A DNA stretch of 47,949 nucleotides from the NCBI GenBank assembly GCA_016192435.1, contig JACPUD010000073.1, positions 1 to 47,949 of the forward strand. The letters are read 5' to 3'. How positions within the stretch are numbered: the first letter of the stretch is position 1; every line of letters starts with the position of its first letter. Made by a program: the position numbers and the translations under genes. Under the pieces are notes generated by a model. It made no database searches. It saw only the letters and a list, made by a program, of their open reading frames with translations, and had not been told where the DNA came from. Positions 1-9,542 of this stretch are shown in pieces. Source of the stretch: Rhodocyclales bacterium. Its GTDB lineage: Bacteria; Pseudomonadota; Gammaproteobacteria; Burkholderiales; Rhodocyclaceae.

Positions 1-1
1 A

Positions 2-3000
2 CAGATGGAACTGGATTTGCGCGCTTCCGAAGCATCGCTCAAGGCCTCGCTGGCGCGCGCCCAATTGCTGCTCGATTCGGCCCTGGACGCGGTGATCTGC
101 GTCGATCAGGAAGGCCAGGTGATCGTCTGGAACCCGAACGCGGAAGCCTTGTTCGGCCATCCGGCGGCACATGCGGTCGGCCACGATTTCGTCGAACTCA
201 TCGTGCCGCCGGAACAACGCCAGCGGCACCGCGCGGGCCTCGCGGCTTTCATCGAAACCGGCAACGCCAAGGCCCCCGGCAAGCGTCTGGAACTGACCGG
301 GCTGCGTGCCGACGGCACCGAGATTCCGATCGAGATGACGGTCGGGGCGATGCAGCACGAAGGCAGCTATTTGTTCACCTCCTATATCCGCGACATTACC
401 GCGCGCAAGGAGGCCGAGCTGTCGCTGAAGGCCTCGGAACAGCGCTTTCGCGACCTGGTCGACACCACCGACGGCATCGTCTGGGAAGCCGACGCCACCA
501 CCTTCCTGTTCAGCTTCGTCAGCAAGAAGGCCGAACGCCTGCTGGGATACCCTGCCGATGACTGGTCGCGTCCCGGCTTCTGGGTCGAGCACATGCATCC
601 CGAGGATCGCGCCTGGGCGCCGGAGTATTGCGCGGCTTGCACCGCCCGGCTCGAACCGCACGCCTTCGAGTACCGCTTCATCGCCCACGACGGACGCATC
701 GTCTGGCTCCATGACATCGTCACAGTGGTCGCCGAGAACGGCGTGCCGCGCTGGTTGCGCGGCATCATGATGGACGTCACCGAACGCAAGCTGCGCGACG
801 AACTGCTGGTCAAGCTGTCGCTGGCCGTCGAGCAGAGCCCGGAAAGCATCGTCATCACCAATGTCAAGGCCCAGATCGAGTATGTCAACGACGCCTTCGT
901 CCGCACCACCGGCTACAGCCTGGACGAGGTCATCGGCAAGAACCCGCGGATGCTCCAGTCGGGACGGACCCAGCCCGGAACCTATACCGCGATGTGGCAG
1001 CAACTGAGCCAGGGCAAGCCGTGGAAAGGCGACTTCTTCAACCGCCGCAAGGATGGCAGCGAGTACGTCGAATTCGCCATCGTCACGCCGATCCATCAAC
1101 GCGACGGCGCCATCACCCATTATGTCGCGGTCAAGGAAGACATCACCGAAAAGCGCCGCGTCGGCCGCGAACTGGATCAGCACCGCCACCACCTGGAAGA
1201 ACTGGTGGCGAGTCGAACTGTGCAGCTCGAGGAACAGCGCGAACGCGCCGAAGCGGCCAATGTGGCGAAAAGCGCCTTCCTCGCCAACATGAGCCACGAA
1301 ATCCGCACGCCGATGAATGCCATCGTCGGCCTGACCTATATCCTGCGCCGCACCCAGCCCACGCCGGAACAGGCGGACAAGCTGTCCAAGATCGCCGATG
1401 CGGCCGAACATCTGCTGTCGATCACCAACGACATCCTCGACCTGTCGAAGATCGAGGCCGGCAAGCTGGCGCTGGAGCAGACCGACTTTTCGCTGTCGGC
1501 AATTCTCGATCACACGCGCTCCCTGATCGCCGAGCAGGCCCGCGTCAAGAACATTCAGATCAGGCTGGAATGCACGGGTGTGCCGCACTGGTTGCGTGGC
1601 GACCCGACCCGGCTGCGCCAGGCACTGCTCAACTACGCCGGGAATGCGGTCAAGTTCACCAAGCGCGGCACCATCACCCTGCGTGCGATTCTGCTGGAGG
1701 ACAACGGCGACGAAGTCGAAATCCGCTTCGAGGTCGAAGATACCGGCATCGGCATCCCCGCCGAAAATCTGCCCAGCCTGTTCCAGCCTTTCGTTCAGGC
1801 CGACACCTCGACCACACGCAACTATGGTGGCACCGGACTGGGGCTGGCCATCAGCCGCCGCCTGGCCTGCATGATGGACGGCGATGCCGGAGTGGAAAGC
1901 GAAGTCGGCCGCGGCAGCACCTTCTGGTTCAGGGTTCGCCTCAAGCATGGCCATGGCATCGTGCCGACCGCGCCGATCGGCGAGGCGTCGAGTATCGGCG
2001 TCGAAGCCGAGCTGCAGCGGCACCATGGCGGGGCGAGACTGCTGCTGGTGGAAGACAACGAAATCAACCGCAATGTGGCACTCGAACTGATCCATGCCGC
2101 CGGCCTGGTCGCCGATACCGCGAAGACCGGCATAGAGGCCGTGGTCAAGACCGCCAACATCGCCTACGACCTGATCCTGATGGATATCCAAATGCCACAA
2201 ATGAATGGTCTCGACGCCTGCCGCGAGATTCGCTGCAGGCCTGGCGGTGCGCAGATACCCATCGTCGCCATGACCGCAAATGCTTTTGACGAAGACCGAA
2301 TCGCCTGTAAGGAGGCTGGAATGAATGACTTTATCGCCAAGCCGGTAGATCCGCAGCAGTTCTACAGCACACTGCTCAAGTGGCTCCCAGCCCCGGCGAG
2401 CGCCGTGAAGCCCGCGCCGACCGCGACCCCGCCCGGCGGCGACAATGCGCAGCGGCGGCGCCTTGCCGCAATTCCAGGACTCGACATCGATCGCGGACTG
2501 GCAACGATGCGTGGCAATGTAAACAAATACGCAAGACTGCTGAGCCTGTTCGCCGACGGCTACAACCAGCATGCCGACCAGATCCGCAATCTGCTCGCCG
2601 CCAGCGACCTCTCGCCCATAGAACCGATCGCCTACGCCTTGCGCGGATCGACCGGCATGCTCGGTGCCGTCTCGGTGTCCGACGCCGCCACGGCGGCCCT
2701 CATGGCTCTGGAGCGCGATCCCACGGCCGAGGAAACGCGGCAAGCGTGCGCCGCCCTCGCCGAGCACCTGACGCTGTTCATCGGCGGCATCCGGCGCGAG
2801 CAGAGCGCTTTCTTCGCGCACTCGGATACCGTCGCGGCGCCGAATCGCTCGGTCGAAGTACTCGAGCGTCTGGAAGCGCTGCTTGAGCAAGGCGATCTGG
2901 CGGCCAGCTATCTGGCCAAGGAAGAAACCGAACTCCTCGCCGCGGCCCTGGGCGAAACGGCGCAAATACTTCAGGCCCGGATCGAGACTTTCGATTACGA

Positions 3001-3040
3001 ATCCGCCGCCGTGGCGCTGCGCGAATTCCGCAGGCAATAG
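2..3040 (+). CDS. Hybrid sensor histidine kinase (3 PAS, HisKA, HATPase, REC, degenerate Hpt), 5' truncated
   Basis: Cytoplasmic part of a multistep phosphorelay kinase. Counting from the Met at position 5: PAS about 15-130, PAS 145-262, PAS 275-390, HisKA with phospho-accepting His431 in NMSHEIRTP, HATPase about 535-655 ([11 protein letters not shown]), REC about 675-795 with Asp727 in LMDIQMP, and an Hpt-like region about 835-930. The frame is open to the window edge, and the first residues ([12 protein letters not shown]) look like the linker that normally follows a PAS domain, so the true start lies upstream and further sensor domains are probably missing. The Hpt core reads AYALRGSTG where the paralogue at 23205-26774 has AHTLKGSTG, so the phospho-accepting His is Tyr877. 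It converges on a FixJ-like regulator; whether they are partners is unknown. Confidence 0.93.
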   Translation, partial: QMELDLRASEASLKASLARAQLLLDSALDAVICVDQEGQVIVWNPNAEALFGHPAAHAVGHDFVELIVPPEQRQRHRAGLAAFIETGNAKAPGKRLELTGLRADGTEIPIEMTVGAMQHEGSYLFTSYIRDITARKEAELSLKASEQRFRDLVDTTDGIVWEADATTFLFSFVSKKAERLLGYPADDWSRPGFWVEHMHPEDRAWAPEYCAACTARLEPHAFEYRFIAHDGRIVWLHDIVTVVAENGVPRWLRGIMMDVTERKLRDELLVKLSLAVEQSPESIVITNVKAQIEYVNDAFVRTTGYSLDEVIGKNPRMLQSGRTQPGTYTAMWQQLSQGKPWKGDFFNRRKDGSEYVEFAIVTPIHQRDGAITHYVAVKEDITEKRRVGRELDQHRHHLEELVASRTVQLEEQRERAEAANVAKSAFLANMSHEIRTPMNAIVGLTYILRRTQPTPEQADKLSKIADAAEHLLSITNDILDLSKIEAGKLALEQTDFSLSAILDHTRSLIAEQARVKNIQIRLECTGVPHWLRGDPTRLRQALLNYAGNAVKFTKRGTITLRAILLEDNGDEVEIRFEVEDTGIGIPAENLPSLFQPFVQADTSTTRNYGGTGLGLAISRRLACMMDGDAGVESEVGRGSTFWFRVRLKHGHGIVPTAPIGEASSIGVEAELQRHHGGARLLLVEDNEINRNVALELIHAAGLVADTAKTGIEAVVKTANIAYDLILMDIQMPQMNGLDACREIRCRPGGAQIPIVAMTANAFDEDRIACKEAGMNDFIAKPVDPQQFYSTLLKWLPAPASAVKPAPTATPPGGDNAQRRRLAAIPGLDIDRGLATMRGNVNKYARLLSLFADGYNQHADQIRNLLAASDLSPIEPIAYALRGSTGMLGAVSVSDAATAALMALERDPTAEETRQACAALAEHLTLFIGGIRREQSAFFAHSDTVAAPNRSVEVLERLEALLEQGDLAASYLAKEETELLAAALGETAQILQARIETFDYESAAVALREFRRQ

Positions 3041-3046
3041 TCTGTC

Positions 3047-3100
3047 GCGGCAAGCCGCAAGGCCCCCGGCGGGACCGCGGCCTCCGGCATGCGCTGCCGG
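3047..3100. terminator. Possible bidirectional terminator between convergent genes
   Basis: Two inverted repeats lie in the 62-base gap between converging stop codons: GCGGC/GCCGC at 3047-3058 and CCGGCA/TGCCGG at 3084-3100 with a 5-base loop. Neither is followed by a T run, so an intrinsic terminator is only inferred from placement. Confidence 0.3.
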
Positions 3101-3102
3101 GC

Positions 3103-3738
3103 CTAGCTCTTGCCGGGCATGAACTCCATGGTCAGGCGCACCAGTTCCGCGATCGATCCGGCCTGCAGCTTCTGCATGATCAGGTGCCGATAGGTTTCGG
3201 CGGTACGCTGGCTGATGCCCAGCTCATGGGCGATGGTCTTGGTCAGTTTGCCCTCGAAGACGCCTTCCAGAACCTCGCGTTCGCGCGGCGTCAGGAGTGC
3301 CATGCGCTCGCCGATTTCCCTGCTGCGAGCCTGGATTTCGGCGCGCGCCTTGTCGATGCGCAGACCGTCCTGGATGCGATCCAGAACGCGCTGGGTGGAA
3401 AACGGCTTCTGAAAGAAGTCCAGGGCGCCGCCGCGCATGGCGCGCACCACCGACGGTACCTCGGCATAACTCGATATGAAAATGATCGGCAGGTCGATCC
3501 GCTGGTGCCGCAGTTCGTCCTGCAACTCAAGCCCGCTCATGCCCGGCATGCGCACGTCGGTCACGATGCAGCCGGCCAGGTTGGACAGCTCCTGCTCCAG
3601 AAAGCTCGGCGCGTCGTTGAACACCGCGTAGGGCAAGCCCACCGACTCGACCAGATCAACCAGAAGAAAGGTGATTACCGGGTCGTCGTCGATCAGATAG
3701 ACACTCGGCACCGGCCGATCAGATTTCTTGGATTGCAT
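3103..3738 (-). CDS. FixJ/NarL-type response regulator (REC-LuxR HTH)
   Basis: Two-domain transcriptional response regulator of about 211 residues. The receiver domain has the acidic pocket IDDDP (17-20) and phospho-acceptor Asp61 in VTDVRMPGMSG; the C-terminal LuxR-type helix-turn-helix shows LTPREREVL and TKTIAHELGISQRTAETYR. I chose the ATG at 3738 because AAAAGAGG lies 12 bases upstream; a longer in-frame GTG start at 3786 has no ribosome binding site. The promoter probably lies in the gap it shares with the divergent cheR. The cognate kinase is not evident; the hybrid kinase converging from the left is one candidate, by position only. Confidence 0.88.
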   Translation of the reverse strand: MQSKKSDRPVPSVYLIDDDPVITFLLVDLVESVGLPYAVFNDAPSFLEQELSNLAGCIVTDVRMPGMSGLELQDELRHQRIDLPIIFISSYAEVPSVVRAMRGGALDFFQKPFSTQRVLDRIQDGLRIDKARAEIQARSREIGERMALLTPREREVLEGVFEGKLTKTIAHELGISQRTAETYRHLIMQKLQAGSIAELVRLTMEFMPGKS

Positions 3739-3886
3739 CAAAAAGCCAGACCTCTTTTGCGTTTCGGCAGACAGGAATCCCCGCACATGACGCGCTATCG
3801 GCTAAACCTACGTAGATACCGCAGTTTGTAGCGTAATTTCCGGATGCACAAGTCGCGGCCCCTTTGAGAACATAGTCGAAAGGATT

Positions 3887-3911
3887 CGGCTTCGATAATT
3901 TAATGAAGCCG
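3887..3911. repeat. Inverted repeat in the fixJ-cheR divergent intergenic region
   Basis: CGGCTTC (3887-3893) and GAAGCCG (3905-3911) form a 7-base inverted repeat around an AT-rich 11-base spacer, in the gap between the divergent regulator and cheR. It could be an operator or a transcript stem-loop; no promoter can be assigned with confidence in this gap. Confidence 0.35.
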
Positions 3912-3990
3912 GATTTTAGCTGCGTTTGCGCCAGTAGTGGGTGGCGAAACTGTCAAAAACTTCAGTGACCTGACGCTTCGATCGACCCTC

Positions 3991-4812
3991 ATGGCTGCCA
4001 ACGACAATTCAGACATCAGCAATGCGGAGTTCGCGCAGTTCCAGAAGCTGATCTACAAGATCGCCGGGATCAGCCTGGCGGATACAAAAAAGGTGCTGCT
4101 GGTGGGTCGCCTCGGTCGGCGCTTGAGGGAATTGAAGCTCTCTTCATTCGCCGAATATTACCGGCTCGTCGCCAGCGGCAACGCCGCGCAGGAGTTGCAG
4201 ACCATGGTCGATCTGCTTACTACCAATGAAACCTATTTCTTCCGCGAGGAAGCGCACTTTCAATTCCTGGCCAAGACCATCGCCGCCGACCACCCGCCAT
4301 TCAGCCCGTTCAAAGTGTGGAGCGCCGCGTCATCCACGGGCGAGGAGATCTACACCATAGCCTTCGTCCTGGCCGAAACTTTCGGACTCGATGCACCCTG
4401 GAGCGTCACCGGCTCGGATATTTCCACGACTGTTCTGGGTACCGCGGAGCGCGGCCACTACTTGCTGGAGCGCACTCGCGGTCTGCCCGACAGCTATTTG
4501 CGCAAATATTGCCTGAAGGGCGTTCGCAGCCAGGAAGGCGGATTCATGATCGCTCCGGAGATAAAGCGTCACACGCGCTTTCTGCAGGTGAATCTGAACC
4601 GGGCGCTCCCCGCTGTGGGCAAGTTCCATGTGATCTTCCTGCGCAACGTGATGATCTATTTCGACGCGGAAACCAAACGCCAGGTGGTGGCGCGCCTGGT
4701 CGAACAGCTTCATCCCGGCGGCTATTTCATCGTCGGCCATGCAGAAAGCCTGCATGGCCTGAGCGATACCCTTCACGCCGTGCAACCCACCATCTACCGC
4801 TTGCCGTCCTAG
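3991..4812 (+). CDS. cheR: Chemotaxis protein methyltransferase CheR
   Basis: SAM-dependent methyltransferase that methylates glutamates of chemoreceptors and so sets adaptation, opposed by CheB. About 273 residues, the usual length. The N-terminal helical domain (EFAQFQKLIYKIAGISL) is followed by the catalytic domain with TTNETYFFREEAHF, the SAM-binding region KVWSAASSTGEEIYTIA, and the conserved late motif FHVIFLRNVMIYFD. The ATG at 3991 puts the protein start where the family usually starts; an in-frame GTG at 3937 would add 18 residues with no family support. It is the first gene of the chemotaxis operon, 272 bases upstream of cheB. Confidence 0.95.
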   Translation: MAANDNSDISNAEFAQFQKLIYKIAGISLADTKKVLLVGRLGRRLRELKLSSFAEYYRLVASGNAAQELQTMVDLLTTNETYFFREEAHFQFLAKTIAADHPPFSPFKVWSAASSTGEEIYTIAFVLAETFGLDAPWSVTGSDISTTVLGTAERGHYLLERTRGLPDSYLRKYCLKGVRSQEGGFMIAPEIKRHTRFLQVNLNRALPAVGKFHVIFLRNVMIYFDAETKRQVVARLVEQLHPGGYFIVGHAESLHGLSDTLHAVQPTIYRLPS

Positions 4813-4902
4813 CGCTCGTGCCGCCAATGACCGCACCCCTGACGATGAAACAACGCAAAGGCGAATTGAACGCCCGCCCCTCCCGTCCGCTGCGCGGCCC
4901 AC

Positions 4903-5039
4903 GGCTGGCTTTGCACAGCCAGCCGGCTGCGGCGGCGCGACGCATGCGGCGCGAAATCCCGCCTCGCCCCCTCGCGGGGAGGCTATTGATTTGCTCGCTT
5001 TGGCTTTGCCCGCCTGGGATTCCCCTGCGGGGGCAGGCG
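4903..5039. repeat. Cluster of three stem-loops between cheR and cheB
   Basis: The 272-base cheR-cheB gap, the longest inside the chemotaxis operon, holds no gene. It contains GGCTGGCT/AGCCAGCC at 4903-4924 (6-base loop), a bulged GCCTC-CCC/GGGGAGGC stem at 4961-4983, and CGCCTG/CAGGCG at 5011-5039 enclosing CCCC-TGC-GGGG. This may be a REP-like extragenic palindromic element or an RNA processing/attenuation region inside the operon. Confidence 0.5.
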
Positions 5040-5084
5040 TCGAATGTCACAGGGCGCACTTATTTGAGTATTTCACGTTAGCCC

Positions 5085-6164
5085 ATGGCCGCCAGGATCA
5101 AGGTCATGATCGTCGACGATTCGGCCGTGGTGCGCCAGGTCAATCGAGAAACCCTGGAACGCGAGGCGGATATCGAAGTGATCGGCGTTGCTGCCGACCC
5201 GCTGTATGCGCTGGACAAGATGAAGCTGCAATGGCCCGACGTGCTGGTGATAGACATCGAAATGCCGCGCATGGACGGGCTGACCTTCCTGCGCAAGATC
5301 ATGAGCGAGCGCCCGACGCCGACCATAGTCTGTTCCTCGCTCGCCGAGCAGCGGGCCGGCGCAAGCATCGAGGCGCTCGCCGCGGGCGCGCTGGCAATCA
5401 TTGCCAAGCCGAAGCTGGGCGTAAAGCAGTTCCTCCAGGACGCCGGCAACGATCTCGTCGCCGCCGTGCGTGCTGCGGCGCGCGCCAACCTGAGCCACCT
5501 CGGCGGCGGCGCGGTGCGGCCGTCCGCGGCTTTCCCGGGATTCGCCGCCGATGCGGTGCGGGCCGCCCAGGCAGCAAGCACGCGCGCCATGAGCACCACC
5601 ACCGACCGGGTGGTCGCGATCGGCACCTCAACCGGCGGCACTCAGGCGCTGGAGGCCGTGCTGAGCAAATTGCCGAACGTCGGCAGCGGCATACTCATCG
5701 TCCAGCACATGCCGGAGAGATTCACCGCGATGTTCGCCGAACGCCTCAACAGCCTCTGCACACTCGAAGTTCGCGAGGCACAGAATGGCGACCGCGTCGT
5801 ACCCGGCCGAGCCCTGATCGCCCCCGGCGGCCGCCACATGATGCTGCGCCGCAGCGGCGCCCGCTATTACGTCGAAGTGGCGGACGGCCCGCCGGTGAAT
5901 CGCCACAAACCCTCGGTCGATGTGCTGTTCCGCTCCGTAGCGCAAGTTGCCGGACGCAATGCGCTCGGCGTGATCATGACCGGCATGGGCGACGATGGCG
6001 CGCGCGGCATGAAGGAAATGCACGATGCCGGAGCGCTGACGATCGCCGAGGATGAATCGAGCTGCGTCGTGTTCGGCATGCCGCGCGAGGCGATTCGCCA
6101 CGGCGGCGTGGATCGGATCGTGCCGCTCGACCGCATTTCCGCCGAAATCATAGCCTACGGCTGA
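5085..6164 (+). CDS. cheB: Chemotaxis protein-glutamate methylesterase CheB
   Basis: Response-regulator esterase that removes methyl groups from chemoreceptors (and deamidates glutamines) when phosphorylated by CheA. 359 residues. The receiver domain has IVDDSAVVR at 9-17 and phospho-acceptor Asp57 in [11 protein letters not shown]. After a linker the esterase domain begins at about residue 175, with Ser182 in IGTSTGGTQ, His208 in VQHMPERF and Asp304 in GMGDDGARG forming the expected Ser-His-Asp triad. The stop is 24 bases before cheD. The start ATG has only a weak upstream ribosome binding site, but the family alignment leaves no room for a longer protein. Confidence 0.96.
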   Translation: MAARIKVMIVDDSAVVRQVNRETLEREADIEVIGVAADPLYALDKMKLQWPDVLVIDIEMPRMDGLTFLRKIMSERPTPTIVCSSLAEQRAGASIEALAAGALAIIAKPKLGVKQFLQDAGNDLVAAVRAAARANLSHLGGGAVRPSAAFPGFAADAVRAAQAASTRAMSTTTDRVVAIGTSTGGTQALEAVLSKLPNVGSGILIVQHMPERFTAMFAERLNSLCTLEVREAQNGDRVVPGRALIAPGGRHMMLRRSGARYYVEVADGPPVNRHKPSVDVLFRSVAQVAGRNALGVIMTGMGDDGARGMKEMHDAGALTIAEDESSCVVFGMPREAIRHGGVDRIVPLDRISAEIIAYG

Positions 6165-6188
6165 TGCCGGATCGCGACGCGCCCGACC

Positions 6189-6779
6189 ATGCCCCCCACC
6201 AACCATGATCCGAAGGACCTCGAGCGTCGCGCCCGGAGCATCAACCCGGGCGGCTGGGCAGTCGAGACCGAACGACCGATCGCCACGCTGCTGGGTTCCT
6301 GCGTCGCGGTCTGCCTCTACGATCCCAAACTGCGGCTGGCCGGCATGAACCATTTTCTCCTGCCCAGCCGCACCTCCTCGGCCAGCGATGACACCGATGT
6401 GATAATGGCCGGCGACTATTCGATGGAAGTGCTGCTCAATACCATGCTGAACAAGGGCGCGGCCAAGCAGCGCATCGTCGCCAAGGCTTTTGGCGGCGGC
6501 ACCATCGTCACCTCGATCCTGATGGCCATCGGCCAACGCAACTCGGAATTCGCCAAGGAATGGCTGGAAAGAGAGGGTATCCCTTTAGCGGCGCAGGATT
6601 TCGGTGGCGCCTGGTCGCGCAAGGTGCTGTTCACGCCGGATGGCGGGGACGCGTTCTGTCGCCGTCTGCCGATCAGCCAGCCCGGCGTGCATGAAGTGGT
6701 CAAGGCCGAGCGGGATTACGAACAATCGCTGGCTCGCCCGCTCCGCGCGGGTGCCGAGAAAAGGATCGAACTGTTCTGA
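6189..6779 (+). CDS. cheD: Chemoreceptor glutamine deamidase CheD
   Basis: CheD deamidates specific receptor glutamines to glutamates so that they can be methylated, and in some species it interacts with a CheY phosphatase. 196 residues. The nucleophile Cys38 lies in LLGSCVAVCLYD and the catalytic His55 in LAGMNHFLLP, both in the family positions. AFGGGTIV and the late region typical of proteobacterial CheD follow. It lies between cheB and the HDOD gene, 24 bases after cheB and 7 bases before the HDOD start, consistent with a single transcript. Confidence 0.95.
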   Translation: MPPTNHDPKDLERRARSINPGGWAVETERPIATLLGSCVAVCLYDPKLRLAGMNHFLLPSRTSSASDDTDVIMAGDYSMEVLLNTMLNKGAAKQRIVAKAFGGGTIVTSILMAIGQRNSEFAKEWLEREGIPLAAQDFGGAWSRKVLFTPDGGDAFCRRLPISQPGVHEVVKAERDYEQSLARPLRAGAEKRIELF

Positions 6780-6786
6780 ACCGGCC

Positions 6787-7692
6787 ATGAATACAGACCA
6801 GCACCGATCCCAGTTACTTCGCCAGAACCCGGCACATGCGTCGGGCATGGACGTGCCAGCGATACTGGCGCAGATCGCCGACGCGGCGAGCCGGGACGAA
6901 ATGATCTTCCCGACCACGACCGAAATCGCCCTGAAACTGCAGCGGACTCTCGACGACCCGGATTGTTCCGTCGATCAGCTCGCCCGGCTGGTCCAAGCCG
7001 ATCCGCTGCTGGCGGCGCGTGTCGTGGCCGTTGCCAACTCGGTGATCTACAGCCGCGACGGGCGCAGCATTGCGGACGTCAAGAGCGCCGTGGCGCGGAT
7101 CGGATTCAACACCTTGCGTGTCCTCGCCGCTGCCGTGGTGGTGCGCCAGATGGAAGGCATGGCGGGCACTCCCGAGCATCGCCGGATGGCCGTACGTTTA
7201 TGGGAGCACACGGCGCACGTCGCGGCGCTGGCCCGGGTCATCGCGCGCCGCTTTACCCATGTCGATCCGGATATGGCGTTTTTTGCCGGCATAATCCATG
7301 AAGTGGGCGGCTTCTACCTGATTGCCCGCGCCGCGAGCCATCCCGGCCTGCTGGAGGCGGAGCACGGCAGTCTGCTGGCCTGGGACAACGGTGGCGCGGC
7401 GCTGGTCGGGCGGGCGGTATTGAGGCATCTTGGAGTCCCCGACGCGGTACTGGCGGGGATTGAGGGAATGTGGCAGGGCTATCTGGCGCTGCCACCGCAA
7501 TCCCTTGCCGACACCCTGCTGCTTGCCGACCAGCTGGCCCCGCTGGAATCGCCGCTGTCCCAATTGGCCGGCACAGGGAGTGAAGGCACCATAGCCAGTA
7601 TCGACGTCATGCTCGGCGACCGAACTCTGAGCAGCATCCTTGAAGAATCCGCAATGGAAGTAGACTCGCTGACCAATGCCTTGCGTGCCTGA
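6787..7692 (+). CDS. HDOD domain signalling protein
   Basis: A 301-residue protein dominated by an HDOD domain, an HD-superfamily relative usually lacking hydrolase activity and found in signalling proteins. FPTTTEIALKLQRTLDDPD, VQADPLLAARVVAVANS and a typical downstream helix are visible. IIHEVGGFYLI occupies the place where true HD enzymes carry HDxG, with Glu replacing Asp, so catalysis is not expected. The ATG at 6787 is 7 bases after the cheD stop; longer versions in this frame would overlap cheD. The role in chemotaxis is unknown; HDOD genes occur near chemotaxis or twitching loci elsewhere, so a regulatory role is inferred from context only. Confidence 0.88.
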   Translation: MNTDQHRSQLLRQNPAHASGMDVPAILAQIADAASRDEMIFPTTTEIALKLQRTLDDPDCSVDQLARLVQADPLLAARVVAVANSVIYSRDGRSIADVKSAVARIGFNTLRVLAAAVVVRQMEGMAGTPEHRRMAVRLWEHTAHVAALARVIARRFTHVDPDMAFFAGIIHEVGGFYLIARAASHPGLLEAEHGSLLAWDNGGAALVGRAVLRHLGVPDAVLAGIEGMWQGYLALPPQSLADTLLLADQLAPLESPLSQLAGTGSEGTIASIDVMLGDRTLSSILEESAMEVDSLTNALRA

Positions 7693-7760
7693 ACCGACCG
7701 CCATGTACCCGTTGAATCCTGCGACCACCCGCCTATGCAACAGCCATGAGGAACCATAAG

Positions 7761-9461
7761 ATGCTTAATGCAAAAATCCGCATTCCTCTGATCCATATCG
7801 CGGCCGGCTTGCTGATCGCCGCCGCCGGCGCCGGCGTGGTGATCTATGCCGGTGGCAAACTCGGCATGGACGTCATTCTGATCCTGGTCGCCCTCGGCTT
7901 GACCGTAGCGATCCTGCCCGCAATCTACTTCCAGGGCGACCTCTCCGCGCCGATCGAGCACCTGCGGCAGGTCATTGCCCAGACCCGCAATGACGGCGAT
8001 CTGGCGCGTCGCATCGATGTTCCGCCGAATTCGGTGGTCACGACCACGGCCGGCGCCTACAACGGCCTGATGGCAACGCTGCAGGGCATCATCACGCGCA
8101 TACTGTTCGCCTCGACCCAGGTGGCACAGGCGGCGACCCGGCTGAATGTCGAGGCACGGGAAATTGCCGATGGCTCCGAACAGCAGATCGAGATGGCCCG
8201 GGAAGCCGCGGCTGGCGTGGCCGACGTGGTGCAGGGAGTGAATCAGGCGGCGGCTCGCGCCGAGGATGCCGCACGCATTGCGCAACTGGCGCGTGCCGAC
8301 TCGTCCCGTGGCGCGGCGATCGTGCTCGACGCGTCGAGCGAAATCGGGCGCATTGCGCAATCGGTCGAACAATCCGCCAAGGTCATCGCAGCGCTGGGGG
8401 AACGCTCCAGCGAAATATCCGGCATCGTCAAGGTGATCCATGAGATTGCCGACCAGACCAACCTGCTGGCGCTGAATGCGGCCATCGAGGCGGCCCGGGC
8501 CGGCGAGCAGGGACGCGGCTTCGCGGTGGTGGCCGATGAGGTGAGAAAGCTCGCCGAGCGAACCACTGCGGCAACCGGCGAAATCAGCAGCGTGATCGCC
8601 GCAATCCAGTCCGAAACCAACAGCGCAATCACCACCATCAAGGCCGGCTCGCTGCAGGCCAAGAACGGCGCGCAACTGGCGCAGAAAGCCGCCGAAGCGC
8701 TTGAATCGATCAACCACGGGGCCCAGGACACCCTGGACAACGTTTCCGCCATCGCCAGCGCCATGAACGAGCAAAGCCGGCAGGCACAGGACATCGCCGG
8801 CAACGTCAATCGCATCATCGAGCTGGCCGAGCGCAATGCCACCAACGCACGGAACAACCTCACCGAGTCGACGCAGCTCACCTATCTGGCGGCCAACCTG
8901 CAGGAGGCCGGAAAGATTTTCAAGCTCGGCACCGCGGGAGAAGTCGCGATGAGGCTGCACGAGCGCATGCCGACCCTGGTGCAGGGTCTGGCCAAGGCCG
9001 TCGGCCAGGCCTTCGAGGAAGACGTCAGGCGCGGCCAGATCTCGCTTGACGATTTGTTCGACGCCAACTACGAACCGATACCGAATACCCGCCCGCAGAA
9101 ATTTCATACCAAGAGCGACGCATTCTGCGACCGGCTGCTGCCCGCACTGCAGGAACCGCCACTGCAGCAGATGAAGGAACTGACCTACTCGATTGCCTGC
9201 GACCGGCGCGGTTACGTGCCGACGCACAATACGCGCTTCTGCCAGCCGCTTACTGGCGACGATAAAGTCGATATGATCGGCAATCGCACCAAGCGCATCT
9301 TCGACGATCCGGTCGGCAAGCGCTGCGGCGACCACGAACTGCCCTTCCTGTTGCAGACCTACCGCCGCGACACTGGCGAGATAATGCACGACATGTCGGC
9401 CCCGGTGTATGTTCAGGGCCGGCATTGGGGCGGCGTACGCGTGGGTTACCGCACAGAATGA
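7761..9461 (+). CDS. Methyl-accepting chemotaxis protein with C-terminal sensor-like extension
   Basis: Chemoreceptor of about 566 residues with unusual order. Two hydrophobic segments near the N-terminus are joined by only a few residues, so there is no periplasmic ligand domain. A short HAMP-like stretch and the long signalling coiled coil follow, with the conserved tip [20 protein letters not shown] (about 232-251). After the coil, about 180 C-terminal residues form a soluble extension with conserved-looking Cys, His and aromatic positions ([41 protein letters not shown]), probably a cytoplasmic PAS/Cache-like sensor. The ATG at 7761 has GAGGA 7 bases upstream; the ATG at 7746 has none. 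Confidence 0.92.
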   Translation: MLNAKIRIPLIHIAAGLLIAAAGAGVVIYAGGKLGMDVILILVALGLTVAILPAIYFQGDLSAPIEHLRQVIAQTRNDGDLARRIDVPPNSVVTTTAGAYNGLMATLQGIITRILFASTQVAQAATRLNVEAREIADGSEQQIEMAREAAAGVADVVQGVNQAAARAEDAARIAQLARADSSRGAAIVLDASSEIGRIAQSVEQSAKVIAALGERSSEISGIVKVIHEIADQTNLLALNAAIEAARAGEQGRGFAVVADEVRKLAERTTAATGEISSVIAAIQSETNSAITTIKAGSLQAKNGAQLAQKAAEALESINHGAQDTLDNVSAIASAMNEQSRQAQDIAGNVNRIIELAERNATNARNNLTESTQLTYLAANLQEAGKIFKLGTAGEVAMRLHERMPTLVQGLAKAVGQAFEEDVRRGQISLDDLFDANYEPIPNTRPQKFHTKSDAFCDRLLPALQEPPLQQMKELTYSIACDRRGYVPTHNTRFCQPLTGDDKVDMIGNRTKRIFDDPVGKRCGDHELPFLLQTYRRDTGEIMHDMSAPVYVQGRHWGGVRVGYRTE

Positions 9462-9542
9462 GAAAATACCGCGCCTGCGACGGCCTGCCCGTGAATGACT
9501 TGACCAGCCAGCCCTGCATCGGCACCACTGAAAGGTTCGAAC

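Noticed and set aside
3880..3900. TTCGATAA as a flagellar sigma-28 -10 element for cheR
   Set aside because: No TAAAG-like -35 lies at the required distance.
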